64,000 nucleotides of DNA. It comes from Beroe forskalii. Its lineage: Eukaryota > Ctenophora > Nuda > Beroida > Beroidae. The translations under genes and the position numbers were made by a program. Positions 45,117 to 57,199 of this stretch are shown piece after piece. The notes beneath the pieces were generated by a model. The model was not told the origin of the DNA. It was given only the letters and a program-made list of their open reading frames with translations, and did not search any database. The DNA lies in contig WFMF01000223.1 of NCBI GenBank assembly GCA_011033025.1, forward strand, positions 124,001-188,000. The letters are read 5' to 3'. How positions within the stretch are numbered: the stretch's first letter is position 1; each line of letters opens with the position of its first letter.

Positions 45117-47299
45117 TTTGCAAAATCAATCCGAGATAGTGCCACAAGCTGAAATTGCACCAGAGACCCTTCTCAATGGTCCCGTCAATGATATCTCAGA
45201 GTCTTACTTCGACAAGATTGACGAGGATATGATTCTCAGAGCAACAAAGCTGACGAACGGAGCAGCCGGACCTTCGCAAACTGATGGGCTGTTCTTCCGA
45301 TACATATTAACCCACAAAAACTTCAACAATGTGGGGATGCGTCTCAGAAGCTCAGAGAAGAAATGGCCCAGTTTGCAAAATTGATTGCAACTCGCTGTTA
45401 CAGCCCTTCCATACTTGACTCCTACGTCAACTCTCGACTGATACCCTTGGACAAATGTCCTGGTGCTCGCCCAATTGGAGTTGGAGAAACTTTTCGACGC
45501 ATTGTGGGAAAAGCACTGAGCTGGGTACTGAAACAAGACATCCAGGAAGCTGCAGGTCCCTTGCAAGTTTGCACCGGGATTAAAAGTGGATCAGAAGCAG
45601 CTGTTCATTTCATGCGTGAGCAGTTCGAGCTACAGTGAACTGAAGCAGTTATACTTGTCGATGCCGCTAATGCTTTCAACTCCGTCAATAGAAAAGCTCT
45701 TCTCCACAACATTCGGATATTATGTCCAGAGTTCAGCACTGTAGCCATCAACATGTACCGATCAGAGTGCCGTCTATTTGTCTGTGGTACAGAGATTTCC
45801 AGCCGAGAAGGAACGACACAGGGGGACAATCTAGCAATGTCACTCTTTGCCATTGCTACGTTACCTGTCCTGAGAGGCCTGGAAAAACACACCACGGTCA
45901 AGCAGGCGTGGTTAGCAGACGATGCGACAGGAGCTGGAGACTTGGAGGGGTTGCGACGCTGGTGGGATGAAATTACAACCGAGGGTGTGAAATACGGCTA
46001 CTTTGTTCAACAGTCCAAATCATGCCTCATACTGAAAAATCCTGAGTTGTTCGAGAATGCCAGTAGGATATTCTGGGACACTGGTATCCCGATAACTCTT
46101 GACGGAAAACGGCACCTAGGGGCCGTGTTGGGGAGTGATGAATTCAGAGATTCATACATCCAGGATCTCGTTGCAGAATGGACTGAGATGATCAGCAGAC
46201 TAGTTGTGTTCGCCAAGAGTCAGCCACACGCTGCTTACTCTTCGTTTACTCACGGTGTACGACATAAATTCACGTATTTTATGAGGACTTTAGAAATAGG
46301 ACAGCAACTAAGACCGTTAGACAGTTTTATAGACAATGAACTCATACCAGCGTTATTTGGGTGTCGTATAACACCTGAATTAGGAGAGCTGGTCGCATTG
46401 CCAGTCAAATTCGGAGGGATGGGAATTCCTGTCATGTCCGATCTAGCAGTAAGGGAATATAGCACTTCTCTTCTCGTTACTCGGAGTATTGTAGACAACA
46501 TGCACCCTAACGGATCTACTGACACCACTAGTTCACAAGAACAACTGAAAAAGTTACTTCAAGAGCGAGTTGTCGAGTATGATAACCGTCATAAGGGCAT
46601 TGTTGAGAAACTAGGTACATCCAAAGCGAGACTGGTTGAGCAAGCCACAGAAAAAGGTAGCTCTAGCTGGCTTTCATGCCTTCCACTGAAGCGTTTTGAG
46701 TTCTCCTTCAACAAGTCAGAGTTCAGGGACCTCATCCGCTTACGTTATGGAATACAGCTAGCTAGACTACCTTTGCACCATAGAACATGCACTGAACTGT
46801 CCTATTGGTGGGTTTGTTATAATACGTCACAATGCTCTGAGGGACTTTATAGCAGACGCCATCAAAACAGTTCAGAATGATGTTGAAATTGAGCCCCCAC
46901 TGTAACCTTTGGATAATGAGCAGTTTCACCACCGCTCTGCATTGACAGGGGGACAATGCCAGACCTGACGTCAGAGCACGTGGATTCTACCGTTCAGCGC
47001 AGAACACCTTCTTTGACATCAGAGTAACAAACCCCAATTCCGAGTCATATATCAGAATGCCAACGGCAAAGGTATATAATGAAAGGGCAGAACAGAACAA
47101 AATCAAGGCATACAACGAGCGAATGTTGAATCTAGAACATGGTTCGTTTGTGCCTCTGATTTTTTCAGTTACAGGTGGAATGGGGAAGCTGGCAAAAACA
47201 TTTTGTAGATACCTTTGCAGTAACATCAGTTTTAAAAGAAAAGAGATTTATAGTGATGTAGTGAATTTATTTAGATGTAAATTACAGTATCGTTTTTAA
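45117..47299 (+). pseudogene. Decayed retroelement: reverse transcriptase plus C-terminal nuclease-like domain
   Basis: Protein similarity runs through the whole stretch: a thumb/finger region with NGAAGPSQTDG, RLIPLDKCPGARPIGVGE, VDAANAFNSVNR, EGTTQGDNLAMSLFA, catalytic box LADDATGAG (the usual Y-x-D-D Tyr replaced by Leu), WWDEI...GVKYGYF, then GGFVIIRHNALRDF, DVEIEPPL, FFDIRVTNP and HGSFVPLIFSVTGGMG. The last blocks resemble the restriction-enzyme-like endonuclease region that follows RT in early-branching non-LTR elements; exact clade unsure. Breaks seen: an 8-bp duplication near 45340 that shifts frame, an in-frame TGA at 45636-45638, a frame change near 46800, TAA at about 46903, TGA at about 46966 and 47010. 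No 5' UTR or tail boundary was found. Confidence 0.85.
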
Positions 47300-47809
47300 T
47301 TTGTAGAATGGTTCTTTTATGTATCAGAGGGTCAAGAACCCTCAGGCAGAGAGAAAATATTATTTCAGGAAATGACTGCAGCTTCATCTGCAACGAGGCA
47401 AGCATTTCGTAAGTTTTTTTTGATGCTATGTCGCGTTTTATGTGAATAATTTGCTCTGTAGTTACATTCTGTAAATATTATTTTATATTTTCCAAAAAAA
47501 ATCATGTTACTTGTCTTCTGACGATTGGGTATGAATTTACCCATGAAACTTAAAGTAAAGACGATTAACCGTTTTTTTAATTTGTTGTAACTCGCTCGCT
47601 TATGCTAGAGCACTTTGTGAAATTGAATTTCAACACACTGGTAACACTCACATTATAATATGTACGGTAACATCGTCAATCCAATGCTCTGCTGTTTCCT
47701 GCGTGAAATCCAGGACGAAGGGTAACTTCATTTTTTGAAATGAGTCGTCAGCAATTCATGGGCCCATGCCTGTAATGATATTATGTTTAAAGGTTGAAAT
47801 ATGCCTTAG
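47300..47809. other. Spacer, no gene seen
   Basis: AT-rich sequence between the decayed retroelement and a DNA element. Confidence 0.5.
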
Positions 47810-49344
47810 GACATGTTTCTTTAGTCACAGCACATTTTGGAGTTTTTTAGGTCAATGCCTTTGACCAAAATTTTGAGGCATTAGATAACGGATTGGAGGA
47901 TTTGTTATATTTCAATATTGATCAGGAAGAACTAAAATATATCACACATTTTTTCATTCTGTTCTACGTGCTTCACAGCTAAAGTTAGACCCTAACAAAG
48001 TTCGGTAATGCTAACAAAAGACCTGGATTTTCATTAGCTCCATTTTATGGCAAAAGCAAACGCATTTATAACTTAACTATCATTCCAAAGTTAGATTAAA
48101 TTGAAAATATAGTATTTTCTCCTAATAATAGACCACATTTCAGAGGTAAATGTTACTTACTAATGCTAAATTTGGACCATTCAAAAATAAGTATGTTTTT
48201 GAATATCTGACTCTCAGAATAGCTATGATAAATATTTATGTTCAGTTTAGTCTCCCTGATGATGAGACGACTTTAAATATTGAATTGATGTTAAATTTTT
48301 TGGTAATTGTTGACCCGAATGCTAAATATGGACCATTCCAAATCTGGTCGATTTGATAATATTTCTTATTCAGGAACCACTCTAAGACTTGTTAGCAAGT
48401 TATACTTGCTTCAGTACATTTCAGTTCAATTTACTCATCATTTTAACGTCGAAAATCTATTAAATATTCCGTTATGAGCTAAAAAGAGACCATTTTCTCG
48501 AAAAAGGGTGTTAAATTAGCATTTTATGATTTCTTTTCAATTCAAAAATGATACCAAGGGCATTTTTGACCATACTGAACCAATTAGGAACACTCAACTT
48601 AGTTATTGGGCACTTCTGATGCTAAATATGGACCAATTTCAAGTCCCTAATAGGCGAGATTTCATTCTTGAGGTCAAATTTTACCGAAAAATCGACAGCA
48701 ATGGCCCTTTATTAGCATTGTAGAATATTGTTATCAAACAAAAAGAAGTCAGTACATCATATTAGATCAAATTAGAATGATTCTTGATAGAATTAAAAAA
48801 GGACCTTAATTCATGAAATGTTTTTTAGTGACTCTAGATGAGGCAAAATGGTTATTTTTTAGCTTATATTCATACTAAAATCATTGGCTTTTGATAGAAT
48901 TAGATTTGCTGCCTAGATTATAATGGAATTTCGATCAAAAAGGTATTGAATGACTTAATTATTCTCAAAGTGTTAAATTCTTCAGGCATGGGGATCAATA
49001 TTAGCCAATCCACAACAATAATCAAGATAATAAGGACATTTAAAGTTTTGGGACTGAAAAAGGTTCAAAATGATTATTCAATTGACCAAGTATATCTAAT
49101 CACTATACATTTGTAGTTATTTGTCACTAATGCTAAAAAGCTAAAAAAGGTGTTTTCTTAGCATAATTCCTTAACAATTAACGCAATCAATAAATTGAAT
49201 GGCTTATATTTAGCATAATATCATTAGACACTATATCCTAAATTTTGAGACCAATTGGGCAATAAATGGTCTTTTTATAGCAGCTTTTGTAAATTTTCAG
49301 AATTTTCAAAATCCCAAAATGTGCTGTGACTAAAGAAACATGTC
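47810..49344. mobile_element. 1.5-kb non-autonomous DNA element
   Basis: Ends GACATGTTTCTTTAGTCACA and its complement, with about 31 bp of inverted repeat up to CACATTTTGG. CCTTAG occurs directly outside both ends (47804-47809, 49345-49350), either a 6-bp duplication or TTA plus terminal bases. Internal AT-rich sequence repeats the word AATGCTAAAT(A/T)TGGACCA three times (about 48160, 48320, 48620). No long frame. Confidence 0.85.
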
Positions 49345-49671
49345 CCTTAGAATTTAGATAAAAATCTATTTTTCTAAAATGGTAAATAACTATATCTGCA
49401 AAGTACAAAATAGATCATAACTAATAAATACAAAATAATTGGGCTTAATACTAAATATTTAACAATCCTGCTATCTACAAATTATACTCCAGATGAAAGT
49501 GGCCTATGAAATCGACAATCAATTGGCATCAGGAAACGTGATGATATGCTCAGAAAGACTTGCAACGAATGGTAGCCAAAGTGTCAGATATTATTGGAAA
49601 TATCGCTAATCGCCATTGTAGACAATGGCAATTTGTATCGTCATTGTCAACAAATGAAAAATTTTCATCAA
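49345..49671. other. Spacer, no gene seen
   Basis: AT-rich DNA between two mobile elements. Confidence 0.5.
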
Positions 49672-50975
49672 TTGTTGATACAAGTGGGCTATAAATAGAC
49701 GGGTGCTCGGAGCACGTTCATGGTGCTCGGAGCACGTGACAGGCTTTGTAACATATACCTCTCACGTGGGGTATCTTAATTAGATTGACAAGTACCCAGG
49801 TACGGGTGACTTCCCTGCAATAGATGCGCGCATAATATGCAACGTGCATATAATTTGAAATTCGCGCTGATCTCTTCGCGGTTAGAGAAGGGGCTGATTC
49901 AATTACTGGCTCAACGTACGTCGTACACCCATGTAAACACTACATTGTAGGTATTTACTGTGATAAACTTGATACCTACACACTACATGTTTTTAGTTTT
50001 ATATGATAAATCTCACACTCATGACTCATGTAACGCAGAGCTCAACACAGCTTCTTTGTACACCGTTCTGGAAGACAAGTCCTGCAGAAATACGAAAAAT
50101 TTTGAAAAAAATTATCCATCAACTATAAAATAATGGACGATAAAAACCTCTGGCATTTATAATAACAACCGACAGCGATTATCACGTCATGCTCGAACGT
50201 AATTTTTTGACGTCTACATTTTCGTATCATTCAACGGTTTCAACTACAGTACATACGATGGTAGGGTATAATTAATGATAGGTACAAGGATAGATATGTA
50301 ATTTGCGGATTGGGATGTTTGATATAAGTCGCATGATAAATGTATTTCAAACCGAGGTTTCTTGAAATTTTAATTGACACTTTTTGCGACAAGATAAACT
50401 GCTCTTTAAGGGAGTCTTAAAACGTTTCGATGTTACAAACATACATCATCTTCAGTTCTGAAAAATACTTTATTCAAAATTTAAATTAAATCAAATACAA
50501 ACGAAAAATAAATTAATTCAAAAACAACAAATATTCAATCAAAATTCATTACTAAACGTACTAAATCTACTAATCTGTTACTAAAACTAGTTACATAATC
50601 TAATTAGGCGGAGAGTATCAATTGACCTATACACAAATACATTAGTTATGAATAATACTGCGTAATATCTAAGTACACACTACATTACATACGGAGTACC
50701 TAAACGGGCCTACACTGGAACAATTATCAAACATAACAAGTGAAGTGAGAGCATGCAGCGTGTGTCAAAACATGTACTCCATAGTAGTGACGTAATTTTC
50801 TGTCCCCTAATATGGAATAATGGCCTGACCCAGGGTGCAGTGTCAAGTGTTATTGATCAGGAACCGTTGTATAGTTTCCAATTCATCCTTAGTGTTGATT
50901 TCCGGTCTGTGTCTAATGATTAACATTGCCTCAAATATTTTACGTATTACAATCAACTTTTAAAATTTCAAATCA
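49672..50975. mobile_element. Half copy of the 33-39 kb foldback element
   Basis: Starts with the same terminus (TGATACAAGTGGGCTATAAA) and runs through the outer and inner arm to the loop (ends AAAATTTCAAATCA). It is nearly identical to the right arm of the 33-39 kb copy read in reverse, and keeps the outer and inner arm contiguous. Only one arm is present, so it is a solo half element. Confidence 0.93.
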
Positions 50976-50984
50976 CCCATACTA

Positions 50985-52312
50985 TGGATCGATATCATTA
51001 TTAGGTAATTGGTCGTCGCCAAAAAATTTCAAAGGATGTCCTAATTGAATTAACTCTGAAACTCTCATCAATTAACTAGCAATTTTTTTGGGAATTCACG
51101 AGAGTTCAAGATGCATATAATGCCGTACAGTGCGAAAAAAGGCGACGTGTAAAGTAGGTAACAAATTTATGTTTTATGTTTTGATATACAATGGTAGCAA
51201 TTAATGGCTCCACAGTCCACTTTACAGCTTCAGCCAAAATGCACGAATTGTGACCTATCGTGATAAAATTAGATTTTATAATTAGATTTTATAATGAATA
51301 GAGGGTCAGTGGTGTAGTGGTATCGAGTTGAGCACAGGATCGAAAGATCCCGGGTTCGATTCCCGGCCAGCGCCACTGAGCTAAGGGTGAGAGATTCATC
51401 TTGAGCCTATGCAGCCCGACGGTTCACTCAGCCGAGCGTACAGGAAACTGTGCGGGAGGGTTAAATGAGGAGCTGCCCATTGCAGCGAAGTCTCGGGCGA
51501 AGAAAGTATGGATTACACTTCCTTCTTTCCTTAACCGTCACTGGCTTGATTATACTTGAATCCTTCGATTCCTGTCATTGGCCGTACGGCTGTTGGAATA
51601 GCTGAATAGAAGTAAAACCTTCAAAAAAAATGGTAGGTAAATGAATATCATATCACAATCATTTTAAAGGTTTTGATCCTCCCTCATTTAACGTTGCGGT
51701 TGAGTACTACATGGCATCATTAAAATACACCAAGCTTGATATCCACCAAGGATTAATATGCCCACAGAATAAATGGGCGGTTAAAATGTCGTAGTTATCA
51801 AAAAACGGTGAGTTGAGTTAATGACGTTGAACCTCCACTTTTTTGCAACGAGAGAGCAGAGGACAACATCAAATTCGATTGATTGAGGACGTCCTCCGAT
51901 TCCAAAAATCATTAATATCATAGCTTTACGTAGGTATGGAAAGTTGGGAACGGCGCGATACCGCGGGGGTAACGCTAGACTTATCGTCTGGAGTCCCAAG
52001 TAGAACACAAGAGATAAAATTAGAGTACTACATCGCATTTTATGTAACATATTATGCCTAAGGAGCCTTACCGTGATCAGTGCATCAAGCTCTAAAAATA
52101 ACGCCATGTTATGAGATATGGGAACGGGAAGAAATAGAGAAATATGATGACAAGTAGCAATAGGATAACAAGTAGCAATTAGTGTAGAGAGCTAAAGTGA
52201 GTTTTTAGAACTTTTTCAATAAATATAGAAATATTAAGTAAAATGACATTATATTCTGTGAGATTTTGTCGTCCCTATTTAGACCTTCGTTCCCAATGAT
52301 ATCGATCAGGGA
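50985..52312. mobile_element. Non-autonomous DNA element carrying a nested SINE
   Basis: The left end (CCATACTATGGATCGATATCAT ... GGTCGTCGCC, in parts) and the right end (TTTGTCGTCCC ... AATGATATCGATCAGGGAC) are partly inverted and share ATCGATATCAT and GAACGAAGGT-type words with the element at 42103-43023. Boundaries are approximate. The 108-codon minus frame at 51781-52107 is hydrophobic at its start and unrecognised. Confidence 0.55.
51301..51639 (+). mobile_element. tRNA-derived SINE
   Basis: The head has intact RNA polymerase III boxes: A box TGGTGTAGTGG (51311-51321) and B box GGTTCGATTCC (51353-51363) with T-arm CCGGG/CCCGG. The body continues about 250 bp (AGGAGCTGCCCATTGCAGCG and so on) to an A-rich tail near 51630. 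AATGAATA flanks both sides (51293-51300, 51640-51647), a plausible target duplication. The 5' GGGTCAG cannot pair with the 3' CCAGCGC, so this is not a functional tRNA gene. Confidence 0.85.
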
Positions 52313-53380
52313 CCCATAGTAGGTAATGGTGATTGACTATCAGCAATTTCGACAATGATCCACTGCATCTGTCGCCACTGTCCAAAATAAATACATGAAT
52401 ATCCATAATCAGCAATTGGTTCACTGCATATCATTGTGTGCTATGAACCCTTATCCAAACCCTCACCACACCATTACCAAACCCTGTGCTATGGCTCAGA
52501 GGTTGAAATTCAAACGCTATAACTCATGTACGATAGTGTTATCATCAGAAACTTTCGAAAATCATGTGATTTTGTGATTACTGATTATCACTCGCAGCTA
52601 CATTGACTGGCTACAAGTGAGGCCCGAGGGTTGGTTAGGGTAATTTATGGATTAGTCAATAGTCATAATTAGGATTCATCGACGACATTGGCGATACATT
52701 TGGGCAGATTATTATGGAGGTAGGTAATATCTGGAATCAGATGGTCCCAAGGGGCACAATGAAGGAAATCGCCACAAGGACCTACAAGGAATGCTCCATA
52801 CCTACTGTGCTCCACTATGCATGAACGAATCTCAGACCACAACCTGACATATTGGCAACATATTGGTATACCAGAAACTACTAAACTAGATGAAATTTCA
52901 GCAAAACAAACAGCAAATATGAATTGGAATTTGCCATTGAAACTGACCAAATTAGCGCAGATACCAGAATAAAAGTACTGAATTTCAATAATAGTACTGT
53001 ATCGAGACATTATTACTTAATTCAGGCAAGAGCCTGCAAGTCTGAATATTTTTAAATCCCCAAATCTGTGAACAGATTTGTACTGATCTTTCGATTGACA
53101 TAGGGCTCAATAAAGACATTCAAATTTGTATGCTTTCGATAAAATCTATTTAGAAAGTTGACATGTGAACAGGAAATCCACGAGTCCTCCGTTAATTGAA
53201 TGATCACACACACACAGTTACTTCTGTAATGCCCACAGTTACTTCTGTAATGTACTAAAGATGTTCTATGTTTAAAACTGCCTCTTCTTGCGTATATATT
53301 CATTTGGCTCTTTTAGACCCCTTATCAGAATTTTAAAATCCTTGGTGCCTAAAAGGGCACTCCTCCGTTCCCCCTAAATG
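52313..53380. other. Spacer, no recognised gene
   Basis: A plus-strand stretch at 52675-52830 reads in one frame (IDDIGDTFGQIIMEVGN, GTMKEIATRTYKECS) but matches no family I know and is not bounded by clear splice sites. The minus frame 52669-53010 over the same DNA is equally unsupported. Confidence 0.4.
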
Positions 53381-54195
53381 GAATGGAATCAATGGAATGG
53401 TCATAGTATGGAGTAAAAAGTGGGCAGCAGTTTGTATAAAATAGACATATCGGTAAAAGGGTCACAAGAGTTTTGAATTTTGTCCAATGGATCCATAATG
53501 TCCAATGGACGTCCATTGGACATCCAATGGACATCCATTGAACATCCAATGGACATCCATTGAACATGATGCCCATCGGTAAAAATATGTCCAATGGTGT
53601 TCAATGGATCCAATAGATCCATATTTGATGTTCTATGGACATGTTCAATGGATGTTCAATGGATCCATCTTCTGAGAGGATTTAATGGAAACAATTTCAC
53701 CAAAGATGGTTTGGTAGATGAACATCAGTCTGGTATTTTTATTCAATGGATCCAATGGATTCATTGTGTCCGTTGAACACCATTGGACGTGTCCATTGGA
53801 TCCATTGTACATTGTGTCCATTGGATCCGATTGTTCCATTTTGTCCATTGGACACAATGGATCCATTGAACACTTGCACTATAGATCCAATGGACTCAAT
53901 GTGCAATGGATGCAATGGACATGCCCAATAGTGTTCAATGGACAAAATGGATCCATTCGATCCAATGGACACAATGGGTCTGCACTCTGCATTGAACAAA
54001 AATACCAGACTGATTTCCATCCACCAAAACATGACTTGGTGATTGTGTCCATTGAATCCATTGAACATCAAAAATGGATCCAATAGGTCCATAGGATCCA
54101 TTGAAAAACCATTGGACAATTTTACCAATGGACATCATGTTCAATGGATGAGCATTGAGCAATGAACGTCTATTGGACATGATGGATACAATGGG
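53381..54195. repeat. CAATGGATCCATTG palindromic-word array
   Basis: About 35 occurrences of CCATTG/CAATGG in words such as CAATGGATCCATTG, TCCAATGGACATCCATTG and GGACACAATGG. Because the core is palindromic, both strands read alike. A small remnant (CAATGGATCCATTGGAC) lies on the far side of the nested block at 57229-57245. Confidence 0.93.
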
Positions 54196-54302
54196 GCAAA
54201 ATGGTACCACAGGAACACGACAAAAATTAGCCTCAATTAGCCTCCATGGAGGCTGAGTGGAGCCTGAGTGGAGGCTGAGTGGAGCCTAAGTGGAGGCTAA
54301 TT

Positions 54303-54470
54303 TGGGGGGGGGGGGGCCAACCCCCCAAAACCCCCCAAAATCAAACCCCCTATTGGAAATTTGTAATATCCACTAGGGGGTTAAATTAAACCCCCCAAAA
54401 TTAAACCCCCTATCGACAGCAAAAATTAAACCCCCCAAAATTAAACCCCCTATCGACAGCAAAAAATATT
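54303..54470. repeat. Poly-G/C-terminated repeat, left flank of GGTACC array
   Basis: Starts with a run of 13 G, then CCAACCCCCCAAAACCCCCC, TATCCACTAGGGGGTTAA, and two copies of AAATTAAACCCCCTATCGACA. Confidence 0.9.
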
Positions 54471-54479
54471 CTAGTATGA

Positions 54480-55465
54480 TTCAAAAAAGCACCAAAATGA
54501 AGAAACAAAAAAGGTACCATTTGAAAAAGTTGCCAAAAATCACAAATAACTGAATAAAAAAGGTACCATTTCGAAAAGGCGCAAAAAAATCAGACACAAA
54601 TTTGGTACCATTTCAAAAGGGTGCATCTGAAAGATCAGAAATGAAACGGGTACCAATTGAAAATGATGCCAAAAATCAACAACAAAATTGGTACCATTTA
54701 AAAAAGGGGCTGAATGCCTGAAACAAAAACGGTACCATTTCTGAAAGGTGCAAAAATCAGAAACGAAAAATGGTACCATTTGAGCATTTGCAAAACGTGT
54801 GAAAAATCACGAACAAAAACGGTACCATTTCAAAAAAAAGTGCCAAAAATCACAAAAAATGGTACCATTTCAAAAAAAATTCCAAAAACTATGAAGAAAA
54901 ATGGTACCATTTGGAAAATGTGCCAAAAACCGGAAACAAAAATGGTACCGTATTTAAAAATCGCCAAAAATCACACCCAAAAATGGCACCATTTTGAAAT
55001 GGTGCAAAAATCAGAAACGAAAAACGGTACCATTTCACAAAAGTGCCAAAAATCACGACCAAAAATGGTACCATTTGGAAAATGTGTCCAAAACCAGAAA
55101 CAAAAATGGTACCATTTTTAAAAATCGCCAAAAATCACGACCAAAAATGGTACTATTTTGAAATGGACCAAAAAATCAGGAACAAAAATGGTACCATTTT
55201 GAAAATGTGTCAAAAACCGGAATGAGAAATGGTACCATTTTGTCAATGTGCAGAAAATAAAGAACAAAAACAAACGGTACCATTACAAAAAAGTGCCAAA
55301 AATCACAAACAAAAATGGTACCATTCCAAAAAAAGTTCAAAAACCGGACACAAAAATGGTACCATTTTGAAAAATCGCCAAAAAATACGACCAAAAATGG
55401 TACCATTTTGAGATGGTGCAAAAAATCAGGAACAAAAATGGTACTATTTGGAAAAAAATGCCCCT
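54480..55465. repeat. GGTACC-centred satellite, second array
   Basis: About 22 units of roughly 42 bp (AAAAATGGTACCATTT, then GAAAA.GTGCCAAAAATCAC.A). Read on the minus strand they match the 29134-30185 array (GATTTTTGGC, AAATGGTACCATTTTTG). Confidence 0.95.
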
Positions 55466-55499
55466 TTTTGCACAGTTAAGGTTGTTTTTGTTTAAGAAT

Positions 55500-55600
55500 T
55501 AAGCCCCCCAAAACCCCCCAAAACCCCCCAAAATTAAACCCCCTATTGACGATTTTTTATATCCACCAAAATTGAGGGGGTTGCCCCCCCCCCCCTAATT
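55500..55600. repeat. Poly-C-terminated repeat, right flank of GGTACC array
   Basis: Three AAAACCCCCC units, AAATTAAACCCCCTATTGACG, TATCCACC, GAGGGGGTTG and a terminal run of 13 C. It mirrors the left flank. Confidence 0.9.
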
Positions 55601-55604
55601 TCAA

Positions 55605-57199
55605 AAATTAGCCTCCATGGAGGCTAATGGAGGCATGAGGCTAATTTTTGAAAAATAGCCTCCACTATGGAGGCTAATTAGCCTCCACTAGCCTCCATTA
55701 GCCTCCACTAGCCTCCATGGAGGCTAAAATTTTGGTTTAGCCTCCACTAGCCTCCACTAGCCTCCACTAGCCTCCACTAGCCTCCACTGAAGAATTAGCC
55801 TCCATTAGCCTCCACGGAAACTGAAATATAACATTTTTGTGGAGGCTAAAGCTTTAATATGGAGGCTAATGGAGGCTGAGGAGCCTAGTGGAGGCTATGG
55901 AGGCTGGAGTGGAGCCTAAATCAATTAGCCTCCAAAAACAAAATTTCTTGCTGAAAATGTTGATTTATGTGCACAATGTGAAAAACAATATATAGCTTCA
56001 AACTTTCAGACAGCTCCAACTATCCTACACTCAGCCTCCATTAGGCCCCACTCAGCCTCCACTAGGCTCCACTCAGCCTCCACTAGGCTCCACTCAGCCT
56101 CCACTAGGCTCCACTCAGCCTCCACTAGGCTCCACTCAGCCTCCACTAGGCTCCACTCAGCCTCCACTAGGCTCCACTAGGCTCCACTAGGCTCCACTAG
56201 CCTCCACTAGGCTCCACTAGCCTCCACTAGCCTCCATTAGGCCCCACTAGCCCACCAGCCTCCACAGCTCCACTCAGCCTTCCACTAGGCCCACTCAGCC
56301 CACCAGCCTCCACTCAGCCCACTAGCTCCACCAGCCTATCCCCACTCAGCCTTCCAGGCCCACCAGCCTAGTAGAGCCTAGTGGAGCCTAGTGGAGGCTA
56401 ATGGAGCCTAGTTAAGGCTAGTGGAGCCTAGTGGAGGCTAGTGGAGCCTAGTGGAGGCTGAGTGGTGCCTAGTGGAGGCTTAGTGGAGGCTGCGTGGAGG
56501 CTAGTGGAGGCTGAGTGGAGGCTGCGTAGAGGCTAGTGGAGGCTGAATAGAGCCTAGTGGAGGCTGAGTGGAGCATAGTGGAGGCTGAGTGGAGCCTAGT
56601 GGAGGCTGAGTGGAGCCTAGTGGAGGCTGAGTGGAGCCTAGTGGAGGCTGAGTGGAGCCTAGTGGAGGTTGAGTGGATTCTAGTGGAGGCTGAGTGGTAC
56701 CTAATACTAGCTGGGTTAGAAACTTTGGTCTATGTTACAAAATGCACTCTTTTTGTACAAAACTGACATAAATCTAATTTTGTGGAGGCTAGCATATTAT
56801 CTGTGTTTTTTCATGATTTTAGCCTCCATTTGGAGGCTATAGCCTCCACTAGCACTGTCAAAACAGCTTCCATAGAATCCAAAAAATGAATTTTCAAATT
56901 TCCGTGGAGGCTAATGGAGGCTAATTCTTAAGTGGAGGCTAGTGGAGGCTAGTGGAGGCTAAACAAAATTTTAGCCTCCATGGAGGCTGAGTGGAGCCTG
57001 AGTGGAGCCTGAATGGAGGCTAGTGGAGGCTAATGGAGGCTAGTGGAGGCTAATTAGCCTCCATAGCGGAGGCTATTTTTCAAAAATTAGCCTCATGCCT
57101 CCATTAGCCTCCATGGAGGCTAATTTTTGAAATTAGCCTCCACTTAGGCTCCACTCAGGCTCCACTCAGCCTCCATGGAGGCTAATGGAGCCTAATTTT
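55605..57199. repeat. GCCTCCACTAG(G) minisatellite with strand switches
   Basis: Units GCCTCCACTAG, GCTCCACTCA and GCCTCCATGGAGGC dominate. Between about 55930 and 56360 the strand reads GCCTCCACTAGGCTCCACTC; from about 56365 to 56710 it reads the complement GTGGAGCCTAGTGGAGGCTG. Two A/T-rich interruptions (55930-56025, 56700-56920) are partly inverted copies of each other. Confidence 0.93.

Noticed and set aside
45363..46880. Active retrotransposon gene
   Set aside because: An in-frame TGA, a duplication-caused frame shift and later stops make this copy dead.
51301..51373. Functional tRNA gene
   Set aside because: A and B boxes are intact, but the 5' and 3' acceptor strands (GGGTCAG and CCAGCGC) do not pair and no proper 7-nt anticodon loop can be drawn; an A-tailed body follows, so it is a SINE head.
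52675..52830. Plus-strand coding exon (IDDIGDTFG...)
   Set aside because: The composition is plausible, but no splice sites or family were recognised and the minus strand is open across the same bases.
53645..54210. Overlapping frames rich in MDPLD/NGSNG
   Set aside because: They are produced by the palindromic GGATCCATTG words on both strands.
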